A DNA stretch of 50,529 nt from Oscillospiraceae bacterium (GTDB taxonomy: Bacteria; Bacillota; Clostridia; UBA1381; UMGS1253), in contig SVKA01000011.1 of assembly GCA_015068725.1 (NCBI GenBank), positions 1-50,529 of the forward strand. Reading direction: 5' to 3'. The position numbers and the translations under genes are program-made. This document shows positions 26,770 through 35,635 of the stretch, piece by piece. The stretch's first letter is position 1. Each line of letters opens with the position of its first letter. The notes beneath the pieces were generated by a model. That model saw only the letters and a list, made by a program, of their open reading frames with translations. It was not told where the DNA came from and ran no database searches.

Positions 26770-27924
26770 TTACATAGCCTTAATTGTATCCATTATATAA
26801 TTTGCAAATTCTTCGCCTGTGCAGCCTGTATCACGGCCCGTAAGTACAAGTTTCTTTTCTGTATACATACACTTGTCAAGCGCTTTTTCAAGCTTGTCTG
26901 CCTCTTTGTTGTAACCAATGTGGTTTAAAAGCATTACCGCCGCACGAATTATACTGCACGGGTCAGCGTACTGTGCTCTGCCTTCTTCAACCATTCTCGG
27001 CGCACTGCCGTGAATTGCCTCAAACATCGCATATCTTTTACCGATATTTGCACTTCCTGCTGTGCCAACACCGCCCTGAAACTCTGCGGCCTCATCTGTG
27101 ATGATATCGCCATACAAGTTTGGAAGTACAACCACCTGGAACTGTGTTCTTCTCTTCGGGTCAACAAGCTTTGCTGTCATTATATCAATGTACCAGTCAT
27201 CAAACTCAATTTCGGGATACTCCTCGGCAACCTTTTGGCATATACTCAAGAACTTTCCGTCAGTTGTCTTTATAACATTTGACTTTGTAACACAGGTTAC
27301 GCGTGTTTTGCCATTCTTTTTGGCATATTCAAAAGCCGCACGCGCAATTCTCTCTGTTCCTTCGGTAGTGGTTATGCAAAAATCCACTGCCAAATCGTCG
27401 CTTATATGAATACCCTTGCTGCCGACAGCGTATGAGCCTTCTGTGTTTTCACGATAAAATGTCCAGTCAATGCCCTGCTCAGGCACCTTTACAGGACGCA
27501 CATTTGCAAAAAGGTCAAGCTCTTTACGCATAGCAACGTTAGCACTCTCAATATTTGGCCACTCATCACCCTTTCTCGGTGTTGTTGTCGGGCCTTTTAA
27601 TATAACGTGGCAGCTTTTTAGCTCTTCGAGTACATCGTCCGGGATTGCCTTCATCTGTGCTGCGCGGTTTTCAATCGTGAGTCCGTCAATCACCTTAAAT
27701 TCAACCTTGCCCTTTTTAACCTCATCAGAGAGCAAAAACTCAAGAATTTTTTGTGCGTGCGCTGTGATATATGGGCCTATTCCATCACCGCCGCATACGC
27801 CTATAACAATTTTATCAAGCTTTTCATAATCGATAAATTCTTTTGTTTCGTTCATTTTCTCAACTCTTTCAAGCTGCTGCTTAATAAGAGCCGAAAACTT
27901 TTCAACCGATGCACTAATATCCAT
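26770..27924 (-). CDS. icd: Isocitrate/isopropylmalate dehydrogenase family, probable isocitrate dehydrogenase
   Basis: It should oxidatively decarboxylate isocitrate to 2-oxoglutarate. The 384-residue protein has GGDGIGPYI near the N-terminus and the substrate loop NIESANVAMRKELDLFANVRPVK. The tyrosine motif TFYRENTEGSYAVGS, the Lys in VTKSNVIKTTDG and the metal-binding Asp in LYGDIITDEAAE are also present, with the cofactor segment EAIHGSAPRM. It lies 23 bases after the aconitase gene, which favours isocitrate over isopropylmalate as substrate. NAD versus NADP use is not settled. The start at 27924 has GGAG 8 bases upstream; the longer frame has no good site. Confidence 0.9.
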   Translation of the reverse strand: MDISASVEKFSALIKQQLERVEKMNETKEFIDYEKLDKIVIGVCGGDGIGPYITAHAQKILEFLLSDEVKKGKVEFKVIDGLTIENRAAQMKAIPDDVLEELKSCHVILKGPTTTPRKGDEWPNIESANVAMRKELDLFANVRPVKVPEQGIDWTFYRENTEGSYAVGSKGIHISDDLAVDFCITTTEGTERIARAAFEYAKKNGKTRVTCVTKSNVIKTTDGKFLSICQKVAEEYPEIEFDDWYIDIMTAKLVDPKRRTQFQVVVLPNLYGDIITDEAAEFQGGVGTAGSANIGKRYAMFEAIHGSAPRMVEEGRAQYADPCSIIRAAVMLLNHIGYNKEADKLEKALDKCMYTEKKLVLTGRDTGCTGEEFANYIMDTIKAM

Positions 27925-27947
27925 CTTTCTATCTCCAATCGTAAAAT

Positions 27948-29882
27948 TTATTTTGCACACTCTCTTGTGTAATTTATAAGTCCGCCCGCCAAAAGCATAT
28001 CCTTCTGTCTTGGCGAAAGTGCGATATTCATTTTGTATTCAAGCGATTTTGTAACGTTTTTAACAACGATAACGTCGCCATCCATAAGCTGTGATTTTGC
28101 ATTTTCAATCAAAAGCTCGTCTGACAAATCTATTGTGTCATAATCAGCCTCATTATCAAAGCTCATGGGAAGTATTCCCGAATTTACAAGATTTGCCGCA
28201 TGTATACGGGCAAAGCTCTTTGCAATTACAGCCTTTACACCAAGATAAAGTGGTGCAAGCGCTGCGTGCTCACGCGAGCTACCCTGTCCATAGTTTGAGC
28301 CGCCGACAATAATTGATTTTTTCATTTCAAGCGCTCTTTTGTAAAAATCTTCATCACATACTGCAAAACAATGTTTTGAAATTTCAGGAATGTTTGAACG
28401 AAGCGGCAAAATCTTTGCACCCGCGGGCATAATGTGGTCAGTTGTAATGTTGTCGCCAACCTTTAAGCTGCACTTTGCCGAAATTGTATCGCTAAACGGC
28501 TCTGCAACAGGGAACGGCTTGATATTAGGTCCACGAAGAACCTCAACTGTATCCATTTTTGATTCCTCAATCGGCTCTACTATCATATTATCGTTTATGT
28601 CAAAAATTTCGGGAAGCTTAAACTCTGGCATATCGCCAAGCTCTCTTGGGTCAGTCAAGTATCCCGAAAGCGCACTTGCAGCTGCCATTTCGGGCGAAAC
28701 AAGATAAATCTGTCCGTCCTTTGTGCCCGAGCGTCCCTCAAAGTTGCGGTTAAATGTACGAAGCGAAATACCCTTCGAATTCGGCGACTGCCCCATACCT
28801 ATACACGGACCGCACGCACTTTCAAGAATTCTTGCGCCTGCCTCAATCATTATCGAGAGAGCACCATTTTTAGCAAGCATATTTAAAACCTGCTTTGAGC
28901 CGGGTGCAATCGAAAGTGAAACATCGGGATGCACTGTCTTGCCCTTCAATATATGTGCAACCTTTAGCATATCAAGAAGTGATGAGTTCGTGCATGAGCC
29001 TATGCATACCTGGTCAACCTTCAAACGTCCAATCTCCGAAACCGACTTTACATTATCGGGCGAATGAGGACATGCCGCAAGCGGAACAAGCTCTGAAAGA
29101 TTTATTGTAATATGCTCATCATATACTGCGTCTGCATCTGCACTAAGTGGTGTGTAATCTTCTTCACGTCCCTGCGCTTTTAAAAACTCTTTTGTAACCT
29201 CATCAGAGGGGAATATCGATGTCGTTGCGCCAAGCTCTGCGCCCATGTTTGTAATAGTTGCACGCTCCGGAACAGAAAGCGTTTTAACGCCTTCGCCGCA
29301 GTATTCTATAATCTTTCCTACGCCGCCCTTTACGGACATGCGTTTTAATACCTCTAAAATTACATCCTTTGCCGCAACCCAGGGCGAAAGTTTACCCAAA
29401 AGCTCAACCTTTACAATTTTAGGGCATTTTATATAGTACGCACCGCCGCCCATTGCAACGGCTACGTCCATGCCGCCCGCTCCGATTGCAATCATACCAA
29501 TACCGCCGCCGGTAGGTGTGTGCGAGTCAGAGCCGATAAGGGTTTTGCCCGGTATACCAAAGCGCTCAAGATGCACCTGATGACAAATTCCGTTACCGGG
29601 GCGCGAAAAATATATGCCGTGCTTTTTGCACACGCTACCAATAAATCTGTGGTCATCGGCATTTTCAAAACCGTTTTGTAGTGTATTGTGGTCAATATAT
29701 GCGACAGATTTTTCAGTTTTTACTCTCGGCACTCCCATAGCCTCAAATTCGAGATATGCCATTGTGCCCGTAGCGTCCTGTGTAAGTGTCTGGTCAATAC
29801 GGATTGCAATTTCTTCTCCGACCTTCATTTCACCTTCAACAAGATGCGCTTTCAATATCTTTTGTGCGAGTGTATATCCCAT
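27948..29882 (-). CDS. acnA: Aconitate hydratase
   Basis: A 644-residue iron-sulfur hydratase of the shorter aconitase/homoaconitase type found in Clostridia and archaea. The three cluster cysteines are in CIGSCTNSS and ACGPCIGMG. Substrate-binding motifs GSDSHTPTGGGIG and, in the C-terminal swivel domain, GSNYGQGSSREHAALAP are intact. It isomerises citrate to isocitrate. It is first in an operon with isocitrate dehydrogenase, giving the oxidative branch to 2-oxoglutarate, probably for glutamate synthesis in an anaerobe. ATG follows GTAGGAGG. Homoaconitase or isopropylmalate isomerase is excluded mainly by context and by the single-chain architecture. Confidence 0.93.
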   Translation of the reverse strand: MGYTLAQKILKAHLVEGEMKVGEEIAIRIDQTLTQDATGTMAYLEFEAMGVPRVKTEKSVAYIDHNTLQNGFENADDHRFIGSVCKKHGIYFSRPGNGICHQVHLERFGIPGKTLIGSDSHTPTGGGIGMIAIGAGGMDVAVAMGGGAYYIKCPKIVKVELLGKLSPWVAAKDVILEVLKRMSVKGGVGKIIEYCGEGVKTLSVPERATITNMGAELGATTSIFPSDEVTKEFLKAQGREEDYTPLSADADAVYDEHITINLSELVPLAACPHSPDNVKSVSEIGRLKVDQVCIGSCTNSSLLDMLKVAHILKGKTVHPDVSLSIAPGSKQVLNMLAKNGALSIMIEAGARILESACGPCIGMGQSPNSKGISLRTFNRNFEGRSGTKDGQIYLVSPEMAAASALSGYLTDPRELGDMPEFKLPEIFDINDNMIVEPIEESKMDTVEVLRGPNIKPFPVAEPFSDTISAKCSLKVGDNITTDHIMPAGAKILPLRSNIPEISKHCFAVCDEDFYKRALEMKKSIIVGGSNYGQGSSREHAALAPLYLGVKAVIAKSFARIHAANLVNSGILPMSFDNEADYDTIDLSDELLIENAKSQLMDGDVIVVKNVTKSLEYKMNIALSPRQKDMLLAGGLINYTRECAK

Positions 29883-29954
29883 GTTTTGCCTCCTACATTT
29901 TTTATTTTAAAAACGAATAAAAATACGCTCTCAATTTATAAATATAACATATAA

Positions 29955-29983
29955 ATTATAATGTTTTTATCCTTTCTTGTCAA
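29955..29983 (-). promoter_or_regulatory. Consensus sigma-A promoter of acn-icd
   Basis: Minus strand TTGACA (29978-29983), exactly 17 bases, TATAAT (29955-29960): a perfect consensus, about 70 bases upstream of the start. No operator is recognised beside it. Confidence 0.85.
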
Positions 29984-30112
29984 GGCGAAAACAAGTATTT
30001 TGTCTGTTTTATGCCCATCATATGTTAAATCAACAGAAAACCTATTATCAGACAAGACTAAGAAGCGTAATTTATTCGTGTCTTGATTAATTGTTTGTTT
30101 ACTAAAAAAATT

Positions 30113-30146
30113 AAAAAGCTCAGAAACATTGTTTCCTGAGCTTTTT
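30113..30146. terminator. Terminator of the glycoside-hydrolase-like gene
   Basis: AAAAAGCTCAG (30113-30123) pairs with CTGAGCTTTTT (30136-30146), with an inner AAAC/GTTT helix and T runs on both sides. Between it and the acn promoter (29984-30112) no gene is visible. Confidence 0.88.
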
Positions 30147-30159
30147 AATTTTGTATTAA

Positions 30160-32097
30160 CTACGAAATAAATAAAACCTCCGGCATAAGTGTATAAAGCA
30201 TCTCTTTTACTCTCACTACACCGTCAACTATCTCAAACTCTACCTCACTTCTTGTTCCGTCGGGGTTAAGCTTTTCTACCTTGTTTACCTTCTTATCGCA
30301 TACAAATGCAATATCTTCGAGCTGGTCAAATCCAAGGTTGAAAAACGCCGCCATAATAGAGCCATCCTTTAAGTATCCTGCACGAAGATATATTTCAGCA
30401 TCTTCGGGATAATAAAGCGGAATATGATTTCTTCTTGACAAGATGTCTGTAAATTGTTTCTTTCTTGTTTCGTTAAGAAGCGAAAACGCCGTAAAATACT
30501 TAAACGGCATATCGGGCGAGCCGGCAAAAACAATTACCTCGCCACCGAGCGAGTTTTCAAAGCGTGTAACACCGGGATACAGATTTTCAGGTTTGCCATC
30601 GCTATTTATATGAATAACCTGCGAAAGCTCCTCAACGCCATCAGCAAGAACAACAAGCTCTTTTGGTTCGTACTCAACAGCCATTCTCTTGCCGTATACT
30701 ACTTCATAACTCATTTTTTTACCGTTCCACTCGCGCGCATCAACGCCTATATGCTCGCCAAAACCTCTTTGGCAGAGCTTCTCGGCTGCAACAGCTGAAA
30801 GAACAGCAGTTCCCGACAAAAACTTCTTTATATCTTCATCAGAAAATGCGTCGGGCGTGAAATCATCCAAAAATACCGCTCCGCCCTCATCATTGCTAAA
30901 ATACACCGGGATACCAAATCTTTCAAGCACGCACGTCGTCCACGGGCATAAGTTAAGTCCTCTTTCTTCGGGTACAAAGCCATAATTTTGTTTTAATGTA
31001 AGCGGCATACGTGCACCAAACGATTCAAGCTCTTTGGCATATTCCACAAGCTTTTCATAGTAGCCATTATATTTTGCAAGAATTTTTCTGTATGCTTTCC
31101 CCGAATTTGGCTCATGTGCACCAAGCCTTGTTATCCAATGCTTTGCGCCCGATGCACCTTCTAAAATCAATGCCGCAAAATGAGCGTGCATACGAGCAGC
31201 ACTCGTGCTATATCGGTTAAAAGGACACGTATCCGTTTCGGCAAGGTATATGTCCACATCATTTTTGACATTTTCTTTTAGAATTGCTCCTCTGTAAATC
31301 CACTCACTAAACTCTCGTCCCGTGCTACTTTTTGAATATGCACCGCCGTTAAGACGAATTATTGCAGGATTTCCTTTTCCGGCAAATGCTTTGGCTGTAT
31401 CACCCGAAAATTCACAAAAACCACCAACATAAATTCCGGAAACGGCTCCCTGAATCGTCGGATCTACCTCATCTATTCCTTCACGCATTGCCTTTACGGC
31501 AGAAACAAGACCGTGACGCTGAACGTCAACATATATCTGTGTATAATATTTATCCTCTTCACTTGTTCCCTGAGTATGAGCATAAAGCTCCTCTCTTGTC
31601 ATATTTGTACCCGCACGTTTATTAAACTCTGCCAAATGATGTTTGCACGCACAGCCTTTTGTCTGCTTATACAAAAGGCCTATATCATCATCAATCATAA
31701 TCATTGACGGCTTGTGTTTTGCCAAAATTTTCATCTGCTCTTTTATATATTCATGAAAATTCGGGTCAAGCGGACAACACGTTACAACTCTGTCCTCGCC
31801 TGTTATAAGGCTTACAGAAGGCTGAAACGGATACATTTCGCGCGGAACTACGATATGTCCCATAGTAGCCTGGGCAAGTATTCCGTGCTTTGCTCCCGCC
31901 TTGTCAAGACGAGCGGCAAATTTGTCATAAAGCTTACACGCCGGAGTCGCTTTATCAATCGCAGGTGTATACTCGGGATTGATTGTAATAAAAAACAACG
32001 CATGAGTAGATACTCCTGTTCGCTGCTGTTCTATAATATCCTCACAAATTTCATCTATGTGCTCTTCATCCAATGCCATAATTGAAAGATTTATCAT
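30160..32097 (-). CDS. Glycoside-hydrolase-like protein (GH42/clan GH-A type), specificity unknown
   Basis: A 645-residue cytoplasmic protein without a signal peptide. The first about 380 residues look like a TIM barrel. HKPSMIMIDDDIGLLY followed by a Cys-rich GCACKHHLAEFNKR and, later, VDIYLAETDTCPFNRYSTSA are placed like the acid/base and nucleophile strands of clan GH-A enzymes. After residue about 390 a Rossmann-like domain (LERFGIPVYFSNDEGGAVFLDDFTPDAFSDEDIKKFL) resembles the beta-galactosidase trimerisation domain, and a beta-rich C-terminal domain follows. It has its own strong promoter and is divergent from a 2-hydroxyacid dehydrogenase and a CE7-type esterase, a carbohydrate-use setting. 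I start at ATG 32097 after GAGGTGAT. The exact family is uncertain. Confidence 0.6.
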   Translation of the reverse strand: MINLSIMALDEEHIDEICEDIIEQQRTGVSTHALFFITINPEYTPAIDKATPACKLYDKFAARLDKAGAKHGILAQATMGHIVVPREMYPFQPSVSLITGEDRVVTCCPLDPNFHEYIKEQMKILAKHKPSMIMIDDDIGLLYKQTKGCACKHHLAEFNKRAGTNMTREELYAHTQGTSEEDKYYTQIYVDVQRHGLVSAVKAMREGIDEVDPTIQGAVSGIYVGGFCEFSGDTAKAFAGKGNPAIIRLNGGAYSKSSTGREFSEWIYRGAILKENVKNDVDIYLAETDTCPFNRYSTSAARMHAHFAALILEGASGAKHWITRLGAHEPNSGKAYRKILAKYNGYYEKLVEYAKELESFGARMPLTLKQNYGFVPEERGLNLCPWTTCVLERFGIPVYFSNDEGGAVFLDDFTPDAFSDEDIKKFLSGTAVLSAVAAEKLCQRGFGEHIGVDAREWNGKKMSYEVVYGKRMAVEYEPKELVVLADGVEELSQVIHINSDGKPENLYPGVTRFENSLGGEVIVFAGSPDMPFKYFTAFSLLNETRKKQFTDILSRRNHIPLYYPEDAEIYLRAGYLKDGSIMAAFFNLGFDQLEDIAFVCDKKVNKVEKLNPDGTRSEVEFEIVDGVVRVKEMLYTLMPEVLFIS

Positions 32098-32117
32098 TTT
32101 TATCACCTCTTGGCGTC

Positions 32118-32145
32118 ATTATATCATAAACCCCATATATGTCAA
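32118..32145 (-). promoter_or_regulatory. Sigma-A promoter of the glycoside-hydrolase-like gene
   Basis: Minus strand TTGACA (32140-32145), 16-base spacer, TATAAT (32118-32123). It is only about 20 bases from the start codon, so the leader is short. Confidence 0.75.
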
Positions 32146-32184
32146 TGAAAACTTATGAAATATCAAATTCTTTTTTTGCGGGCA

Positions 32185-32213
32185 TTGAATTTGATTGTAA
32201 GCTATGGTATAAT
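32185..32213 (+). promoter_or_regulatory. Promoter of the 2-hydroxyacid dehydrogenase gene
   Basis: TTGAAT (32185-32190), 17-base spacer, TATAAT (32208-32213), back to back with the divergent promoter. Confidence 0.65.
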
Positions 32214-32243
32214 TGATGCATAAACCAAAACAGGAGTATTATT

Positions 32244-33191
32244 ATGAAAATTTCTGTGCTTGATGTCGCTACCTTGGGCGATGATTTGAATTTTGATGCT
32301 ATAAACCGCCTTGGCGACGTAGTTGTATATGATATTACAAGACAAGAGGACGTTATTGACCGAATAAAAGATGCCGAGGTTCTTATTTTAAATAAAGTAA
32401 AACTAACTCGCGAAAACCTGCCGTATGCAAAAAACTTAAAGCTTGTTTGCATCACCGCAACGGGTTTTGATAATGTTGATTTAGATTATTGCCAAAAGCA
32501 TAATATCGGCGTGTGCAACGTCGCAGGTTATTCCACCGACAGCGTAGTCCAGCTTACGATTGCAATGGCTTTTTCACTTGCGACAAATCTTTATAGCTTT
32601 GGTGATTATGTAAAGAGCGGCAAATACACAAATAGCGGCGTATTTAACTGTGTAAAGCCCGTTTTTCGTGAGATGAGCGCTCTTACATGGGGCGTAGTTG
32701 GCCTTGGAAATATCGGAACAAAGGTTGCTACCATCGCAAAAACTATGGGATGCACGGTTTTGGCTTATAAAAGAACACCTACGGGCTCATACACGTGCGT
32801 CGATATTGACACTCTTTGCCAAAAAAGCGATATAATCAGTATTCACACTCCGCTTTGCGACGAAACTTTTCATCTAATAAACGAAAAACGCCTGTCTATG
32901 ATGAAGGACGGCGCAATTCTGATTAATGTGGCGCGCGGCAGCGTTGTGGATGAAGCTGCCGTATGCAATGCCGTCATAAATAAAAAACTCGGCGGCCTTG
33001 GTGTAGACGTATATTCTACCGAGCCAATGCAGCCGGATAGCCCGTATCAAAAGCTTTTAAACTGTGAAAACGTTATATTTACACCTCATATGGCGTGGGG
33101 CGCGATAGATTCAAGGCAGCGCTGTATGGACGAGGTAGCAAAAAATATTGAAAGTTTTATAAATGGCGAAAAACGTTCAAGACTGGTATAA
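32244..33191 (+). CDS. D-isomer-specific 2-hydroxyacid dehydrogenase (NAD-dependent)
   Basis: A 315-residue D-2-hydroxyacid dehydrogenase. The NAD-binding motif is VVGLGNIGTKVA. The catalytic Arg is in NVARGSVVDE, the Glu in VDVYSTEPM and the His in FTPHMAWGAID, the family triad. Members reduce glyoxylate, hydroxypyruvate, 2-ketoacids or similar; the sequence resembles glycerate/hydroxypyruvate reductases but does not identify the substrate. ATG follows CAGGAG. It is 15 bases upstream of the esterase gene and probably heads an operon that extends through the PHP phosphatase and beyond. Confidence 0.9.
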   Translation: MKISVLDVATLGDDLNFDAINRLGDVVVYDITRQEDVIDRIKDAEVLILNKVKLTRENLPYAKNLKLVCITATGFDNVDLDYCQKHNIGVCNVAGYSTDSVVQLTIAMAFSLATNLYSFGDYVKSGKYTNSGVFNCVKPVFREMSALTWGVVGLGNIGTKVATIAKTMGCTVLAYKRTPTGSYTCVDIDTLCQKSDIISIHTPLCDETFHLINEKRLSMMKDGAILINVARGSVVDEAAVCNAVINKKLGGLGVDVYSTEPMQPDSPYQKLLNCENVIFTPHMAWGAIDSRQRCMDEVAKNIESFINGEKRSRLV

Positions 33192-33206
33192 TGGGGGGCA
33201 GCTTTA

Positions 33207-34496
33207 ATGAATGAATTCAGAAAACTGGAGCTTCAAAGAAAAACCAACAAAAAAAAGGAAGAATATAAGTATTTTGTGGGCAGCACACTCAAAAATCCGC
33301 TCGAATATAAAATCGGCGAAAAAATGGTGTTCAAAATACGTGTAAAATACATGGATGATTATCTTGACATTCCTTATGTTTGGTATTCTCTTGTAAGCGA
33401 TGACGGACAAAACGAAGAAGGTCATATAAAAAAGGCCGATGATGGCTGGTTTTATATCGAAACATCTATGTCTAAAAACGGCTTTGTGTATGTCCAGGCA
33501 AAGGCATGCAATGAAAACAAAGAACTAATTGAAGACATAGCTACTTTTAACGGCAGCGCAGGCGCAGATATTTATAATATTTTACGCGCAACCAAAACAC
33601 CCGATGATTATCTTGAGTTTTGGACTAAACTCAAAGTGCAGGTCAACGCGACAGAACCCGAAGTTTTAATGTGCGAAAAAATCAAGGATGAAAACTATCC
33701 CGATTTTGAAATATATGATATGCGTATAAAGGCACCGGGAAGTAACTATGTAGCGGCAATGGTGTCATATCCGAAAAACGCAAAAAAAGGCAGCCTCAAG
33801 TACGCTATGTATTTTCAGGGCTATGGCGTAAGGGAAACTCCCGCCATCCCGCTCAAAGATTATTTTACTGTGCACGTAAATGCTCACAGTATACCAAACT
33901 GTGGAAGCGAAGAGTTTTTTGCAGATATCCGCGACAATATGCTCAAAGGCTATGGTTTTGACAGCATAGAAAATGAAAAGGGCGAAACTACATACTGGGC
34001 AAAAATGTTTTTAAGAAATTTGCAGGCGCTTCGCTTCTTTAAAGACCATGAACTTTTAAATAAAAAGGATTATATTTTTATAGGAAGCAGCCAGGGCGGT
34101 ATGCAGGCATGCAATATGGCGGCTCATTTTGAAAAAGCAAGTGCCGTTATTATGAATGTTCCGTGGCTTTCGGATATTTATGCTCACGACCTTTGCCAAA
34201 GACGTGCAAACTCGATGCCAAAGGGCTATGGCGTAACATATTTTGATACGGCGGTTGCAGCTCAGTATTTAAAATGTCCGGCGTACATTATATCCGGTCT
34301 TGGCGATCCCACTTGTAATTCAAGTACGCAGATGGCACTTTTTAATGCTATAAAATCACCAAAGTATCACGAATTTTATCAAAACAAGGTGCACTCATAT
34401 ACAATCCCGTGGGATAACAATGTGTATTGCCTTGGCGATAAGAGCCTTGCAGGCGAGTATAAAGAGCACACAGAAACCTATTATGATTGGGACTAA
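33207..34496 (+). CDS. Acetyl xylan esterase-like hydrolase (CE7/AXE1 type)
   Basis: A 429-residue alpha/beta hydrolase. An N-terminal beta-sandwich-like region of about 130 residues precedes the AXE1-like catalytic domain. The nucleophile Ser is in FIGSSQGGMQA, the Asp in SGLGDPTCNSSTQ and the His in NKVHSYTIP, matching the CE7 order and motifs (GxSQGG, Asp-x-x-Cys). Such enzymes deacetylate xylo-oligosaccharides or other small acetylated sugars inside the cell; no signal peptide is present here. ATG 33207 follows GGGGGG. The acetyl-ester specificity is inferred from family only, and the final His lacks the usual following Glu. Confidence 0.8.
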   Translation: MNEFRKLELQRKTNKKKEEYKYFVGSTLKNPLEYKIGEKMVFKIRVKYMDDYLDIPYVWYSLVSDDGQNEEGHIKKADDGWFYIETSMSKNGFVYVQAKACNENKELIEDIATFNGSAGADIYNILRATKTPDDYLEFWTKLKVQVNATEPEVLMCEKIKDENYPDFEIYDMRIKAPGSNYVAAMVSYPKNAKKGSLKYAMYFQGYGVRETPAIPLKDYFTVHVNAHSIPNCGSEEFFADIRDNMLKGYGFDSIENEKGETTYWAKMFLRNLQALRFFKDHELLNKKDYIFIGSSQGGMQACNMAAHFEKASAVIMNVPWLSDIYAHDLCQRRANSMPKGYGVTYFDTAVAAQYLKCPAYIISGLGDPTCNSSTQMALFNAIKSPKYHEFYQNKVHSYTIPWDNNVYCLGDKSLAGEYKEHTETYYDWD

Positions 34497-34522
34497 ACTT
34501 GCACAAATAAGAAGGAGAAAAA

Positions 34523-35296
34523 ATGGACTATAACTATCACACCCATACACACAGATGTTCCCACGCTACGGGAACAGAAGAAGAATATATAAAAAGAGCT
34601 ATTGAAAATGGTATAAAGTATATGGGTTTTTCGGAGCACATTCCTCTTGTTTTTCCTGATGGCACCGAAACTTTTTACAGGCTTCCTTTTTGTCAGACAA
34701 AAGACTACTTTGAAATAATCAGGGCGCTTGGCGAAAAATACAAAGATAAAATTGATATCAAAATCGGTTTTGAGATGGAATATTATCCCGAATACTTTGA
34801 CGAAATGATAAATACCGCAAAAAAATATGGTGCGCAGTATCTTATTTTGGGCCAGCACTTTACAAAGCCCGAACATCCGGATTTTGAGCCTTCAAGCGCT
34901 AAAACAGACAGCATTGATGCTCTTAAAGGATACGTTGATTCTGTCATCCGTGCAATGAAGACAAAGGTGTTTACCTATGTTGCACATCCCGACATTTTTC
35001 AGTTTATAGGAGATGCCGACACCTATAAGAGCGAAATGAAAAAATTATGCCGCGCGTCAAAAGAATTGGATATACCGCTTGAAATAAACTTTCTTGGTAT
35101 CCGCGATAATCGCAATTATCCAAACGAAGTCTTCTGGCAAATTGCTGGCGAAGAACAATCGCCTGTAACATTTGGTTTTGACGCACACGATATAGCGGCG
35201 GCTTTTGATAAAGAGTCTATCGAAAAAGCAGAAGAACTGGTCAAAAAATGTAATTTAAATTATATTGGAAAGCCAACACTTATATCAATTTTATAA
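34523..35296 (+). CDS. PHP-family phosphatase (histidinol-phosphatase HisJ/HisK-like)
   Basis: A 257-residue PHP metal-dependent phosphoesterase. The metal-binding motifs appear in order: HTHTHRCSH at the N-terminus, GFSEH, GFEMEYY (Glu), GQHF, VAHPDIF and FGFDAHD at the C-terminus. Length and motif order fit HisJ/HisK-type histidinol-phosphatase, which dephosphorylates L-histidinol phosphate, but no other histidine gene is nearby and the family includes other sugar or nucleotide phosphatases. ATG 34523 follows GAAGGAG, 26 bases after the esterase gene. Confidence 0.82.
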   Translation: MDYNYHTHTHRCSHATGTEEEYIKRAIENGIKYMGFSEHIPLVFPDGTETFYRLPFCQTKDYFEIIRALGEKYKDKIDIKIGFEMEYYPEYFDEMINTAKKYGAQYLILGQHFTKPEHPDFEPSSAKTDSIDALKGYVDSVIRAMKTKVFTYVAHPDIFQFIGDADTYKSEMKKLCRASKELDIPLEINFLGIRDNRNYPNEVFWQIAGEEQSPVTFGFDAHDIAAAFDKESIEKAEELVKKCNLNYIGKPTLISIL

Positions 35297-35327
35297 ATTA
35301 CACAAAAATTCCAATACGGGGGCAATT

Positions 35328-35609
35328 ATGAAGCAATTATTATGTTTAAGATGTGGCGAAGAAATGAAATATGGCGGCACAAGAAAAATACAACTTGGTG
35401 AAACCGGCTGGGTTTTAGGTGATTTACCAAATTTAATTGCAGGAGCGATGGACGTTTGTATATATTCGTGCCCCAAATGCGGCAAAATCGAGTTTTATCA
35501 TACACAGGATGAGCAAAGCGAAATAGCACAGTCTATATGCCCGACTTGTGGCAAAAAGCATGATTGTGATTATCCCAAGTGCCCGTTTTGCGGACACAGA
35601 TACGTTTAA
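35328..35609 (+). CDS. Small zinc-ribbon protein, unknown function
   Basis: A 93-residue protein with four cysteine pairs: CLRCG at the N-terminus, CPKCG near residue 47, CPTCG near 71 and CPFCG at the C-terminus. It is therefore probably two zinc ribbons. Segments between them (GETGWVLGDLPNLIAGAMDVCIYSCPKCGKIEF) resemble short clostridial nucleic-acid-binding-like zinc-ribbon proteins annotated only as hypothetical. The start at 35328 (ATG after GGGGG) fits the first CxxC; the longer frame has none. It sits between the PHP phosphatase and metA on the same strand, with no evident functional link. Confidence 0.75.
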   Translation: MKQLLCLRCGEEMKYGGTRKIQLGETGWVLGDLPNLIAGAMDVCIYSCPKCGKIEFYHTQDEQSEIAQSICPTCGKKHDCDYPKCPFCGHRYV

Positions 35610-35635
35610 AAAATTAATTTTGCAGAGGTGATATT

